Shown here: in pieces, positions 36,023 to 43,790 of the stretch | How the letters are laid out: each line of letters opens with the position of its first letter | How positions within the stretch are numbered: position 1 is the stretch's first letter | Source: Anaerolineales bacterium | GTDB lineage: Bacteria; Chloroflexota; Anaerolineae; Anaerolineales; Villigracilaceae | Reading direction: 5' to 3' | Assembly: GCA_019187665.1 (NCBI GenBank) | Contig: JABARH010000010.1 | Coordinates: forward strand, 1-64,000 | DNA: 64,000 nucleotides | Position numbers and translations under genes: made by a program | Notes under the pieces: model-generated | What the model saw: only the letters and a program-made list of their open reading frames with translations | Database searches by the model: none | Told to the model about the DNA's origin: nothing

Positions 36023-37789
36023 TTATCTGTCAAGTTCGCCCAGTACAATGTCAATGGCGCCGAGGATGGCGACGAAGTCGGCGATCTTTTCTCCCTTGCA
36101 CATCATTTCGAGCGCGGTCAGGTTGATGAACGATGAGGCGCGGATGTGATAGCGCCACGGATTCGGCTTGCCGTTCGAGATGACGTAGTAGCCGAGTTCG
36201 CCCTTCGGCGATTCGATGCGGCCATACGCTTCACCAGCCGGGACCCGAACCTGATACTGCGGCTTGACGCTCATGGTCGGGCCTTCGGGAATCTGCTTCA
36301 GCGCCTGCTGGAGGATCTTGATCGACTCGCGCACTTCGTCCACGCGCACCATGTAACGGGCATACAGGTCGCCGTCAGGACGGCAGGCCACCTTGAAGTC
36401 GAAGCGATCGTAGATGGAATACGGGTCGGCGCGGCGGATGTCGTATGGCACGCCCGAGGCGCGCAGCATGGGCCCGGTCATCGAGGTGTTGATGGCATCC
36501 TCGGCGCTCAGGTACCCAACTCCCTTCAGGCGCGAGACGAGCACATCGTTTTCGGTCAGCAGGCGTTCCATCTCGTCTATCTTGCCGGGCAGGCGGTCGA
36601 AGACCAGGTCGCGGAGCTTTTGCAGCGCCTCGGCCGGCACGTCGCGCACGACGCCGCCGAAGCGATAGTAGTTGCACATCATGCGCGAGCCGGCCGCGGC
36701 CTCGAAGATATCGAGGATCAGTTCGCGTTCCTCGAAGGCGTACAGCGCCGGGGTATACATCGCGCCCAGATCGTTGAGCAGCATGCCGAAGAAGATCAGG
36801 TGATTTTGGATGCGGGTGATTTCATCCATGATGACGCGGATATATTCGGCGCGCTCCGCCACCTGAATGCCCATCAACTTTTCCACGGCCAGCACGTACC
36901 CGTGATTGTTCGTCATCGAGCAGAAGTAGTCGAGGCGGTCGGTGTAGGGGATGATCTGCAGGAAGGTATTGCGCTCGCCGATCTTGTCGTGGTTGCGGTG
37001 CAGGTAGCCCATGACCGGCTTAAGACTGACCACCGTTTCACCGTCCAGGATCACTGCGGAACGGAATACGCCGTGCGTGGACGGATGTTGCGGACCGAGG
37101 TTGACGATAATGTGATCGGCCTGGATGCCGTCGGCATCCTCGAAGGTGTATTTTTTCAGCGAACGGTACAGCGCTTCTTCGGGATCGGCGAAGGTCATTT
37201 TCTCCGGGTCGAACCCAGACGGGAATCGGAGGTTGTCGCTGAAGGGATTCCTGGCTTCGGCAAGAACGTGTTTTCCGTCTGGCCAGCGGCTCTTGAACGG
37301 TTTGGCGTCTTCTTCGTAGAAGGCTTCCTTCCAATCTTTTCGGAGCGGGTGACCTTCGAATCCCTCCCACATCAGAATGCGGCGCAGGTCGGGATGACCG
37401 GTAAATTTAATTCCAAGCAGGTCCCAGGCTTCGCGCTCCTGGAATTCAGCGCCTTTCCAGATGGGAGTCATCGAAGCGACAACGGGATTGTCGCGCGGGA
37501 CTTGAACCTTAAAGACCAGCGCCGGTCCGCCGGTGGTCTTGTAGGCGTGATAGACCACTTCCATTTTATTTTCAGGAAGATAGTCCACGCCGGTCACAGA
37601 TGAAAGAAGATCGTATCCGAGTTCATCGCGGATGATGGTGGCAACTTCAACCAACTTGTCCGCGGGGATAGTGAATCCGCTGAAGCCGGGGCGGGTATCG
37701 GGAGAGACAACGCCCGGGAAACGCGCGGCCAGGTCGGAGGCGTCGCCCTGAGCCGGTCGAAGGGTCGGAGTGGAAGCGGGTGTGGTCAT
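36023..37789 (-). CDS. nuoCD: NADH-quinone oxidoreductase fused subunits C and D
   Basis: A 588-residue fusion of NuoC (about 20-190, with [21 protein letters not shown]) and NuoD (about 225-588, with [22 protein letters not shown] and the C-terminal [12 protein letters not shown]). NuoD lines the quinone site with NuoB. The first ~15 residues contain LRPAQGDAS, encoded by a copy of the short TTCGAC/GCTCAG dispersed element, so this extension is probably an in-frame insertion and not part of the conserved fold. Start 37789 lies 9 bp after the nuoB stop. Confidence 0.95.
   Translation of the reverse strand: MTTPASTPTLRPAQGDASDLAARFPGVVSPDTRPGFSGFTIPADKLVEVATIIRDELGYDLLSSVTGVDYLPENKMEVVYHAYKTTGGPALVFKVQVPRDNPVVASMTPIWKGAEFQEREAWDLLGIKFTGHPDLRRILMWEGFEGHPLRKDWKEAFYEEDAKPFKSRWPDGKHVLAEARNPFSDNLRFPSGFDPEKMTFADPEEALYRSLKKYTFEDADGIQADHIIVNLGPQHPSTHGVFRSAVILDGETVVSLKPVMGYLHRNHDKIGERNTFLQIIPYTDRLDYFCSMTNNHGYVLAVEKLMGIQVAERAEYIRVIMDEITRIQNHLIFFGMLLNDLGAMYTPALYAFEERELILDIFEAAAGSRMMCNYYRFGGVVRDVPAEALQKLRDLVFDRLPGKIDEMERLLTENDVLVSRLKGVGYLSAEDAINTSMTGPMLRASGVPYDIRRADPYSIYDRFDFKVACRPDGDLYARYMVRVDEVRESIKILQQALKQIPEGPTMSVKPQYQVRVPAGEAYGRIESPKGELGYYVISNGKPNPWRYHIRASSFINLTALEMMCKGEKIADFVAILGAIDIVLGELDR
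37745..37765. repeat. Short dispersed element inside the nuoCD coding region
   Basis: The sequence ccctgagccggtcgaagggt is an imperfect palindrome that matches the reverse complement of the intergenic copy at 2668-2686. It is read in frame as part of LRPAQGD. Confidence 0.65.
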
Positions 37790-37798
37790 GTCAGCCTC

Positions 37799-38452
37799 CT
37801 AGGATTGAGTTGCCGGGGCGGGAGTCGAAGCGAGTTCCGCGGCTTTGGCTTTGATGTCGGGGATGCGGCGCGGGTCTATCAGGTCCGGTCCGAGGATCGG
37901 TACGGGAATTTCAACGCTGTCGGGTCCTTTGCGATACCAGCGCACCTTGCGGATCGATTCCTGGTCAATTTTCTTTTGGAGCAGGATCAAACCGTTGAGC
38001 AATGCCTGGGGGGTGGGCGGGCAGCCCGGCACGTAGATGTCGACCGGTAAAAATTTATCGATTCCCGCCACTACGTTGTATCCCTCTTTGAACGGACCTC
38101 CGCTCGACGCGCACGCGCCCATCGCGAGAACGTACTTCGGTTCGGGCATCTGGTTCCACAAGCGCACAATGGCGGGGAGCATTTTTTTGGTGACGGTTCC
38201 GGCGACGATCATCAGGTCGGCTTGACGCGGGGTGGGGCGCATCACTTCCATGCCGAAGCGGGCGAGATCGTAGCGGGAGGCCTGCGCCGCGATCATTTCG
38301 ATGGCGCAGCACGCCAGTCCGAACATCAGCGGCCAGACCGAGGAGCGGCGTCCCCAGTTGTAGAGGCGGTCAAGCGCGGTGACGCTGACCACGTTCTTCA
38401 ATTCGTCGGGGATTTCGTATCCGGGCAGGTTGAGACTTTCTTTATTTTCCAT
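37799..38452 (-). CDS. nuoB: NADH-quinone oxidoreductase subunit B
   Basis: A 217-residue NuoB, holder of cluster N2 in complex I. Ligands are visible in [17 protein letters not shown] and [11 protein letters not shown] 38452 is chosen because gaggag lies just upstream. It overlaps the end of the iscX gene by 11 bp. No nuoA precedes it, unlike the common nuoABCD order, and nuoE-H and J-N are absent from the window. Confidence 0.95.
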   Translation of the reverse strand: MENKESLNLPGYEIPDELKNVVSVTALDRLYNWGRRSSVWPLMFGLACCAIEMIAAQASRYDLARFGMEVMRPTPRQADLMIVAGTVTKKMLPAIVRLWNQMPEPKYVLAMGACASSGGPFKEGYNVVAGIDKFLPVDIYVPGCPPTPQALLNGLILLQKKIDQESIRKVRWYRKGPDSVEIPVPILGPDLIDPRRIPDIKAKAAELASTPAPATQS

Positions 38453-38645
38453 GAAGATTCTCCTCGAACCAGTCTTGGTAGATTGCGTACAGGATGTCGT
38501 CGTTCGCGAGAGCGGGGTCATCCTCGAATTCCGGAAGGGCGAGAGTCCAGTTGTAAATTTGCTGAAGCGTGACCTGCTCGATATCCGCCTTGGGATGCTG
38601 ACGGCGCAACTCTAAAGCGATGGCGTAGGTGGATTCCCAGTTCAT
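38442..38645 (-). CDS. iscX: IscX-like Fe-S assembly protein
   Basis: A 67-residue acidic protein matching the IscX/YfhJ pattern: [16 protein letters not shown], then [16 protein letters not shown] and [12 protein letters not shown]. In E. coli IscX binds the cysteine desulfurase IscS and iron and tunes cluster assembly. Here it is the first gene of the nuoB-nuoCD-nuoI block, overlaps nuoB, and faces a SufR-like regulator gene across a 311-bp spacer. No isc or suf structural genes lie nearby. Confidence 0.82.
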   Translation of the reverse strand: MNWESTYAIALELRRQHPKADIEQVTLQQIYNWTLALPEFEDDPALANDDILYAIYQDWFEENLHGK

Positions 38646-38698
38646 TGGTGATCAGTGAATAGTTATCAGTAATCAGTGAACAGTAATCAGTTGAACGC

Positions 38699-38851
38699 CG
38701 GTGGTTGAGTAGGCGGTGTTTGTCCGCCGTATCGAAACCACCGACTTACATCCTAACAATTGTTTTCTTGGAAAGCGGTGGTTTCGACACCGCACCTGCG
38801 GTGGGTGCAAGTGTACGTTCCTCGCTGGCGCTCGGAACTACTCAACCACCG
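38699..38851. repeat. GGTGGTTGAGTA..CGAAACCACC palindromic repeat
   Basis: Perfect 13-bp ends cggtggttgagta and tactcaaccaccg enclose a second inverted pair (tcgaaaccaccg / cggtggtttcga). It is a REP-like structured element. Confidence 0.65.
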
Positions 38852-38922
38852 TACGAAACATCACAAACGGGACGATTATAGCATCCGTCAAGAATACGTC
38901 AACCGAATTACGTAAAAATATA

Positions 38923-38956
38923 TTTACAAAACTAGATTGGTGAGTATAATCACCCC
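38923..38956 (+). promoter_or_regulatory. Promoter of the SufR-like regulator, leaderless
   Basis: TTTACA, a 16-bp spacer and a perfect TATAAT end 6 nt before the ATG, so transcription should begin at or next to the start codon. Confidence 0.6.
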
Positions 38957-39547
38957 ATGCCTGTGACAACCGCCCGCCAGAAAGTGTTCGCCCAACTCAA
39001 CAAACTCGGACCCTCGTCTGCCCGTGACCTCGCGCGGACCTTGCGCATGTCCGAGGCGAATGTGCGTCACCACCTGCGCCACCTTGCCTCAGATGGACGC
39101 GTGACCCCCCTTCCGTCCCCCCCAAGGGGGGGAGACCAAAGCCGTGGACGACCGGAGAAGGTGTACCGTCTCTCTGCCGCGCTGGAGGGGGACAATCTCG
39201 CCGCGCTGACGGATGCATTGTTGTCGGTCGAAGGTCAAAAGTCGAAAGTCGAAAATCTAGCAAGTCAAATTTTGAATACAGAACAATTTACCAATCTGCC
39301 AATTTCCAAACGACTTGCACTACTGGTCGAGAAATTAAACGCGATGCATTACCAATCCCGTTGGGAAGCCGGAGCGGAGGGACCACGCATGCTGTTCGGA
39401 CGCTGTCCCTACGCGGCGGTGATCGGGAAGCATCCCGAGTTGTGCCGGATGGATGTCAGTGTGTTGGGGAATGCGCTGGGACGCGAGGTCAAGCAGTTGG
39501 GGAAGATTGAGAAGGGGATGGGGGCGTGCGTGTTTGCGATGGGATGA
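38957..39547 (+). CDS. SufR-like Fe-S-sensing winged-helix repressor
   Basis: A 196-residue DeoR/ArsR-type winged-helix protein (DNA-binding 1-72, with ARTLRMSEANVRHHLRHL and the wing RPEKVYRLS). The C-terminal part has three Cys spaced C150-X12-C163-X27-C191, the spacing of the essential cysteines of cyanobacterial SufR, which binds a 4Fe-4S cluster. It lies divergent from iscX-nuoB-nuoCD-nuoI, so it probably adjusts these genes to Fe-S supply. Two segments look like inserted low-complexity DNA: around 54-60 (ccccccaaggggggg stem) and 91-115 (gtcgaaagtcgaaa and accaatctgccaat words). Confidence 0.8.
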   Translation: MPVTTARQKVFAQLNKLGPSSARDLARTLRMSEANVRHHLRHLASDGRVTPLPSPPRGGDQSRGRPEKVYRLSAALEGDNLAALTDALLSVEGQKSKVENLASQILNTEQFTNLPISKRLALLVEKLNAMHYQSRWEAGAEGPRMLFGRCPYAAVIGKHPELCRMDVSVLGNALGREVKQLGKIEKGMGACVFAMG

Positions 39548-39550
39548 GCG

Positions 39551-40018
39551 TTACTCCACGCCCCGAAACCACCCCAACTTCGCGAATATCGCCGACCAGA
39601 CCTCGCTCATGCCGCGCAGGCTTCCCGCAATCATTCCCGTGCCGAGTAAAACGAGACCGAGATAACCAGCGCCGTCTATGATCAAATACGTCAGGAATGC
39701 GCCGATGCCTCGCGCCTGATTTTGAGCGGACATGGAATCAAACAGATTGTACATCGCCGCCAGTTGCACTGCGGAATAAATAACCACCCCGACCCCGCCG
39801 ATGAAAATTGCCAGCGCGACCAAAACCAAAATTGGACTCTGCGTCAGCCTGATCCCTTCCGCATTTTCAGCGTGGATCGAATCGAGGATGGCCTCGGCCT
39901 GCTTCCAATCCAGTCCCTGCGATTCGCACAGGTCAAGGATGATGTCGTTGCGATTGTTGCCGTCTTCCAGCCGTTTAATAATCTGCCGTTGAATCTCTCT
40001 GGGAAGGATCATTGTCAT
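39551..40018 (-). CDS. Small membrane protein with N-terminal helical domain
   Basis: A ~155-residue protein. The N-terminal 65 residues (EIQRQIIKRLEDGNNRNDIILDLCE) form a soluble helical domain. Two hydrophobic segments follow (ILVLVALAIFIGGVGVVIYSAV and a Gly-rich YLIIDGAGYLGLVLLGTGMIAG). The start is uncertain: 40018 is used, but ATGs at 40012 and 40027 are alternatives and none has a clear ribosome site. Convergent with the SufR-like gene, 3 bp apart. Family not recognised. Confidence 0.65.
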   Translation of the reverse strand: MTMILPREIQRQIIKRLEDGNNRNDIILDLCESQGLDWKQAEAILDSIHAENAEGIRLTQSPILVLVALAIFIGGVGVVIYSAVQLAAMYNLFDSMSAQNQARGIGAFLTYLIIDGAGYLGLVLLGTGMIAGSLRGMSEVWSAIFAKLGWFRGVE

Positions 40019-40080
40019 GGGCTGCATTTTAAATGAGAGTGGCATTCGACGAAAGGGGGGAGGGTGGAACAACGGATATA

Positions 40081-40173
40081 ATCAGTACTTCACGAAAGCG
40101 CGTATTTGGCGGTCTCTACCGCCAGGTTGCGATAGAGATCGCAACCTACGCAGGGTTTTCGTGATCTACTGAT
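40081..40173 (+). repeat. 93-bp structured element, copy 3
   Basis: Identical to copy 2. It ends 42 bp before the lipoprotein start at 40216, so it lies within the likely promoter/leader of that gene. Confidence 0.8.
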
Positions 40174-40215
40174 AATCTGCACATCGAGCCCTTATCTTCC
40201 CAAAGGAGAATGCAC

Positions 40216-40629
40216 ATGAAAACCCGTACTCTTCCGATTTTGCTGGCGATCGTTGCCCTCGTTTCCGCGTCGCTGGCCTGTGCCATCGGCGGTGAACTCA
40301 GCCTGTCCAACGCGCGCGCGTCGTTCGATCAAGAAGGCAAGCAGGCGACCACCACGTTCTCGCCGAACGACACGGTCTACGTGGTCGCCGATCTTTCCAA
40401 TGCGCCGCTCGGTACGGTTGTCACATCGAAATGGTTCGCCCTCAATGCGGAGGGGATGGCGCCCAATGAGTTGATAGACGAAGCCGACATCAATGTAAAT
40501 GAGGATAACTTCAGCGGCACGGTCTATTTCTACTTCCCGCCCAGCGCTCCCTGGCCCAGTGGAAGTTACGCCGTGGAGTTGTATCTCAACGGCGCGCTGA
40601 CCACCTCCGTGACCTTCTCCGTTCCGTAA
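40216..40629 (+). CDS. Small lipoprotein
   Basis: A 137-residue lipoprotein with lipobox SLAC and a single beta-rich domain (ELSLSNARASFD, TTTFSPNDTVYVV, YAVELYLNGALTTSVTF). ATG 40216 is preferred over 40210 because aggag is 7 nt upstream. It has no Thr/Pro spacer, unlike the others here. The domain looks Ig-like. Function unknown. Confidence 0.7.
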   Translation: MKTRTLPILLAIVALVSASLACAIGGELSLSNARASFDQEGKQATTTFSPNDTVYVVADLSNAPLGTVVTSKWFALNAEGMAPNELIDEADINVNEDNFSGTVYFYFPPSAPWPSGSYAVELYLNGALTTSVTFSVP

Positions 40630-40641
40630 CCCCATCCAGCG

Positions 40642-40669
40642 GACCCTCAACGCGAACGCGTTGAGGGTC
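40642..40669. terminator. GC-rich hairpin after the small lipoprotein gene
   Basis: Arms gaccctcaacgcg and cgcgttgagggtc form a 13-bp stem with almost no loop, so the top would open. No T-run follows; possibly a terminator or processing hairpin. Confidence 0.5.
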
Positions 40670-40689
40670 ATACGTTATTCACGAGAGAC

Positions 40690-41601
40690 ATGCGCCTCAA
40701 AGCAGACTTAACCCTCCTCTTCGTTTCCGTTGTCTGGGGCTCGGCCTTTGTCGCACAGCGCGTGGCCGGGCAACTTGGCAGCGTATACTTCTTCAACGGG
40801 GCGCGTTATCTTCTTGCCGCGTTGGTCGTACTGCCCTTTGCTCTTCGATCCGCGCGCGCGGCCCGCCAGGCAGATTCCTCTGCCGTGATCTCCCGCGCCC
40901 AACACAAATGGATGTTCATCGCCGGACTCATTCTTTTCATCGGCAGCGCGCTTCAGCAGGTGGGGATGGTGTATACAACGGCCGGCAATGCCGGATTCAT
41001 CACCGCCCTGTACATTGTGCTTGTGCCGGTCGTGCTGTTCCTCGGCTGGCGCGAACGCCTGCACTGGCTGGCGTTTGCAGCGCTGGCGCTGGCCGTTTCG
41101 GGCGCGTTCCTTCTTTCGACGGGAGGCCGCTTCGAGGCGCGCGCGGGCGATGCGATCGAATTGGCAGGCGCATTCTTCTGGGCGCTCCACGTGATCGTGC
41201 TTGGAAAATTCGCTTCGAAATTCGACGCGCTGTCCTTCTCGACCGGGCAGCTCGCCGTCTGCGGCCTGCTTAACTTCGCGGCGGGCGCGCTCGTGGAAAC
41301 TCTGCCCGCCTTCGATTGGGCGCTGGTTGGCGCGGCGCTCTTCACGGCGCTGTTCTCGCTTGGGTTATGTTACACCTTGCAAATTTGGGCCCAGCGCCAC
41401 ACGCCGCCCGCCGACGCCGCCCTGATCCTCGGACTCGAATCGGTCTTCGCCGTCCTTTCTGGCTGGCTCTTTCTGGACGAGACACTTAACCTGATTCAAC
41501 TAGTTGGCTGCGCGCTGATCTTCGCCGCGGTGTTGCTCTCACAATTAAAGGAATGGACATCGGGTAAAATTAACGCATCCCATCTTGTGGAGGGCCGATG
41601 A
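40690..41601 (+). CDS. EamA/DMT-family transporter
   Basis: A 303-residue drug/metabolite transporter with about ten transmembrane segments arranged as two EamA repeats. Typical motifs are SVVWGSAFVAQR in the first segment and ILGLESVFAVLSGWLFLDE in the ninth. Located in the membrane; substrate cannot be predicted. Its stop overlaps the start of the lipid kinase gene by 4 bp. Confidence 0.85.
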   Translation: MRLKADLTLLFVSVVWGSAFVAQRVAGQLGSVYFFNGARYLLAALVVLPFALRSARAARQADSSAVISRAQHKWMFIAGLILFIGSALQQVGMVYTTAGNAGFITALYIVLVPVVLFLGWRERLHWLAFAALALAVSGAFLLSTGGRFEARAGDAIELAGAFFWALHVIVLGKFASKFDALSFSTGQLAVCGLLNFAAGALVETLPAFDWALVGAALFTALFSLGLCYTLQIWAQRHTPPADAALILGLESVFAVLSGWLFLDETLNLIQLVGCALIFAAVLLSQLKEWTSGKINASHLVEGR

Positions 41602-42500
41602 CCGCCAAAGTGATTCTTAACCCCTATTCGAATCGTTGGGGTGCAAAAGCGCGCTGGCCAGCCGCCGCGTCTGCGCTGAACGACGCGGGCGTGAGCTTCG
41701 AGGTCGCGTACTCGGAGCGGAAAGGTCACGTAACCGACCTGGCCGAGCAGGCCGCGCGCGACGGCTTCTCGCCCATCATCGCCGCCGGCGGCGATGGGAC
41801 GATCGGCGAGACCGTCAACGGCCTCGCCCGCGCGGCCAGGTCGGAGGCAGAGCCGCTCGGCCCCCTGGGAATTATGCCGCTGGGGTCGGCGAACGATTTC
41901 GTTTTCAACCTCGGCCTGCCCTCAGATTTGAACGAGGCCGCGCGTCTCATCGCACGCGGCAACACCAAACGCGTAGACCTGGGCAGACTCAACGAGCGCT
42001 ACTTCATCAACAACTCCGCCTGCGGGCTGGAGCCGCTCGTCACCACAAAACATGAAAAAATTCGCTACGTGCGAGGCATCCTGCGCTACGTGATCGCGGC
42101 CATACAGGGCATCCTCGAAAAGCCGGAATGGCGCGGCCGAGTGACGTGGGATGAAAGCGAATATACAGGCCTGCTCACGCTGGTTTCCGTGGGCAACGGA
42201 CGCCGCACCGGCGGATTCTTCATGTCGCCTCACGCCGATCCCTTCGACGGAAAACTAACCGCCGGTTTCGGCCATCGCCCCACGCGCTGGTCCATGTTGA
42301 CCGCGCTTCCGCATGGATTCAATGCAGAAAAGAACACCATTGTCGAACTGGAGGGAATGCGCGAGATTCATTCGACGAAAATTGCGATTCATCTCGAGCA
42401 GCCCTCGCCCGCGCACACCGACGGCGAATTGCTTCCCGAATGGATTCGGGATCTGGATTATTCGATCCAGCCGGGGCGGGTGCAAGTTCTTTTCCCGTAA
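41598..42500 (+). CDS. Diacylglycerol/lipid kinase (YegS/DagK-like)
   Basis: A 300-residue lipid kinase with the DAGK catalytic domain. The nucleotide motif is AAGGDGTIGETVNG (~71-84), with GIMPLGSANDF following. The C-terminal beta-sandwich ends with HTDGE, as in YegS/BmrU-like proteins. It would phosphorylate diacylglycerol or a related polyprenol or sphingoid lipid on the inner face of the membrane. Overlap with the transporter gene indicates coupling. A terminator follows directly. Confidence 0.85.
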   Translation: MTAKVILNPYSNRWGAKARWPAAASALNDAGVSFEVAYSERKGHVTDLAEQAARDGFSPIIAAGGDGTIGETVNGLARAARSEAEPLGPLGIMPLGSANDFVFNLGLPSDLNEAARLIARGNTKRVDLGRLNERYFINNSACGLEPLVTTKHEKIRYVRGILRYVIAAIQGILEKPEWRGRVTWDESEYTGLLTLVSVGNGRRTGGFFMSPHADPFDGKLTAGFGHRPTRWSMLTALPHGFNAEKNTIVELEGMREIHSTKIAIHLEQPSPAHTDGELLPEWIRDLDYSIQPGRVQVLFP

Positions 42501-42526
42501 CGGCGGCAGGATGGCCGCCGTTTTTT
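42499..42526 (+). terminator. Intrinsic terminator abutting the next start codon
   Basis: Stem aacggcggc/gccgccgtt with a 6-nt loop, then T6. The next ATG is at 42531, only a few bases beyond the T-run, so the downstream gene needs read-through or a promoter within the preceding gene. Confidence 0.85.
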
Positions 42527-42530
42527 CCTG

Positions 42531-43790
42531 ATGATAAAACGCTCTCCCGCTTCCCGCGCTCTTCAAAGCGGAGTAATGTTTATTCTGCCCGGACTGATCC
42601 TCGTCAGCGCGTTGATTCTAGGCAACGGCTGGTTGGCCGGTCAATTTGGAACGGGTGAAGAGATCCTGCCTGCATGGAACGGTTCGCGCGCGTTCTTATT
42701 CGAACACGCCGACCCGTACAGCAAAACCATCATGGAGCGGACCCAGATCGAGGTCTATGGACGCGCCGCCCGTGGGGAGGAATATCCCTACGCATTGGAC
42801 ATTCCATTTTCGTTGCTGATTCTCTTCTTCCCTTTATCGCTCATCCCGGACCCGGTCTGGGCACGTGCTGTTTGGATGTCTCTCTCTGAAGTTGGTCTTA
42901 TCGCGCTCGTCCTGCTTGCCCTGCAATTAACAGACTGGAAACCGAAGGGTTGGTTTCGCATTCTGCTCATCCTTTTTTCGCTCGGTTCGTTTTACTCCAT
43001 TGTCGCTTTGCTGGATTCATCCCTCTCGATTTTGCTGACACTCGCTGTAGTCGGGGCGCTTGCTTTGTTGCGAACCCAAAATGACGAAGCCGCAGGTATG
43101 TTGCTTGCCATTGCATCCTTTAAATGGGAAGTGACGTTGTTGCTTTTTATATTTGTAGTGATCGGCGCTTACCTTTCCCATCGTTGGCATGTATTTATTG
43201 GGTACATTATGGTTTGGGTCGTGCTGGGCGGCGTGTCATATCTTTTATATCCGACTTGGGGCTGGCCGTACCTACGTTCCATCACGGCAAACCTCCGCGC
43301 CGACGATGCGCACACGCTGGCAAAATATTTATCAGCGTGGAATCCTGCCTCCGGCTCGAACATCGCCCTCCTCCTCATCTCGATTCTCTTGCTCATCCTT
43401 GTCCTCGAATGGTTTGCCGCACTGCGCAGTAACGACTTCCGCCGCGTGACATGGGCCGCCGCGCTTTCACTTGCGATCACACCGCTGGCGGGTTATTCCA
43501 CCACCTTTGCCAATCTTGCGCCGCTGGTTTTTTCGTTTGTCGTCATCCTTCCCTTTGCATGGGAACGTTGGGCAAAACGCCCATATCTTGTTCTTTTTCT
43601 TTTATGTTTTATCTTTTTCAGTTCCCCGTATTTGATCCTGAGACAAATCACTGATGAACTCCTCGCAGGCGCGTTGCTCTATCTTCTTCCCCCAGTGCTG
43701 ACCATCCTCGGTCTCTATTGGACTCGCTGGTACGTCGTCCGCCCGCCGCGCACGTGGATCGAATCCGCCCGTCGTGAGATTCGCAAATGA
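42531..43790 (+). CDS. GT87/DUF2029-type polytopic glycosyltransferase
   Basis: A 419-residue integral membrane protein with about ten hydrophobic segments and the GT-C-like GTGEEILPAWNGSRAFLFEHADPYS loop (split at the Asn/Gly), the pattern of DUF2029/glycosyltransferase family 87 (polyprenyl-phosphate-mannose-dependent enzymes in actinobacteria). It probably transfers a sugar from a lipid carrier outside the membrane. No Shine-Dalgarno is visible because the upstream DNA is a terminator. It overlaps the next gene by 4 bp. Confidence 0.75.
   Translation: MIKRSPASRALQSGVMFILPGLILVSALILGNGWLAGQFGTGEEILPAWNGSRAFLFEHADPYSKTIMERTQIEVYGRAARGEEYPYALDIPFSLLILFFPLSLIPDPVWARAVWMSLSEVGLIALVLLALQLTDWKPKGWFRILLILFSLGSFYSIVALLDSSLSILLTLAVVGALALLRTQNDEAAGMLLAIASFKWEVTLLLFIFVVIGAYLSHRWHVFIGYIMVWVVLGGVSYLLYPTWGWPYLRSITANLRADDAHTLAKYLSAWNPASGSNIALLLISILLLILVLEWFAALRSNDFRRVTWAAALSLAITPLAGYSTTFANLAPLVFSFVVILPFAWERWAKRPYLVLFLLCFIFFSSPYLILRQITDELLAGALLYLLPPVLTILGLYWTRWYVVRPPRTWIESARREIRK

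Larger units (their letters stand above)
38646..38956. other. Divergent control region between iscX-nuo and the SufR-like gene
   Basis: A 311-bp spacer. From left: a degenerate atcagt/gtgaacagt word array (38646-38694), a palindromic repeat (38699-38851), then an AT-rich promoter segment. -35 TTTACA (38923-38928), a 16-bp spacer, and -10 TATAAT (38945-38950) precede the regulator ATG by 6 nt. Confidence 0.65.

Noticed and set aside
36146..37603. A 485-codon open frame antisense to nuoCD
   Set aside because: It mirrors a highly conserved gene, has no recognisable domain, and long antisense frames are common at this GC content.
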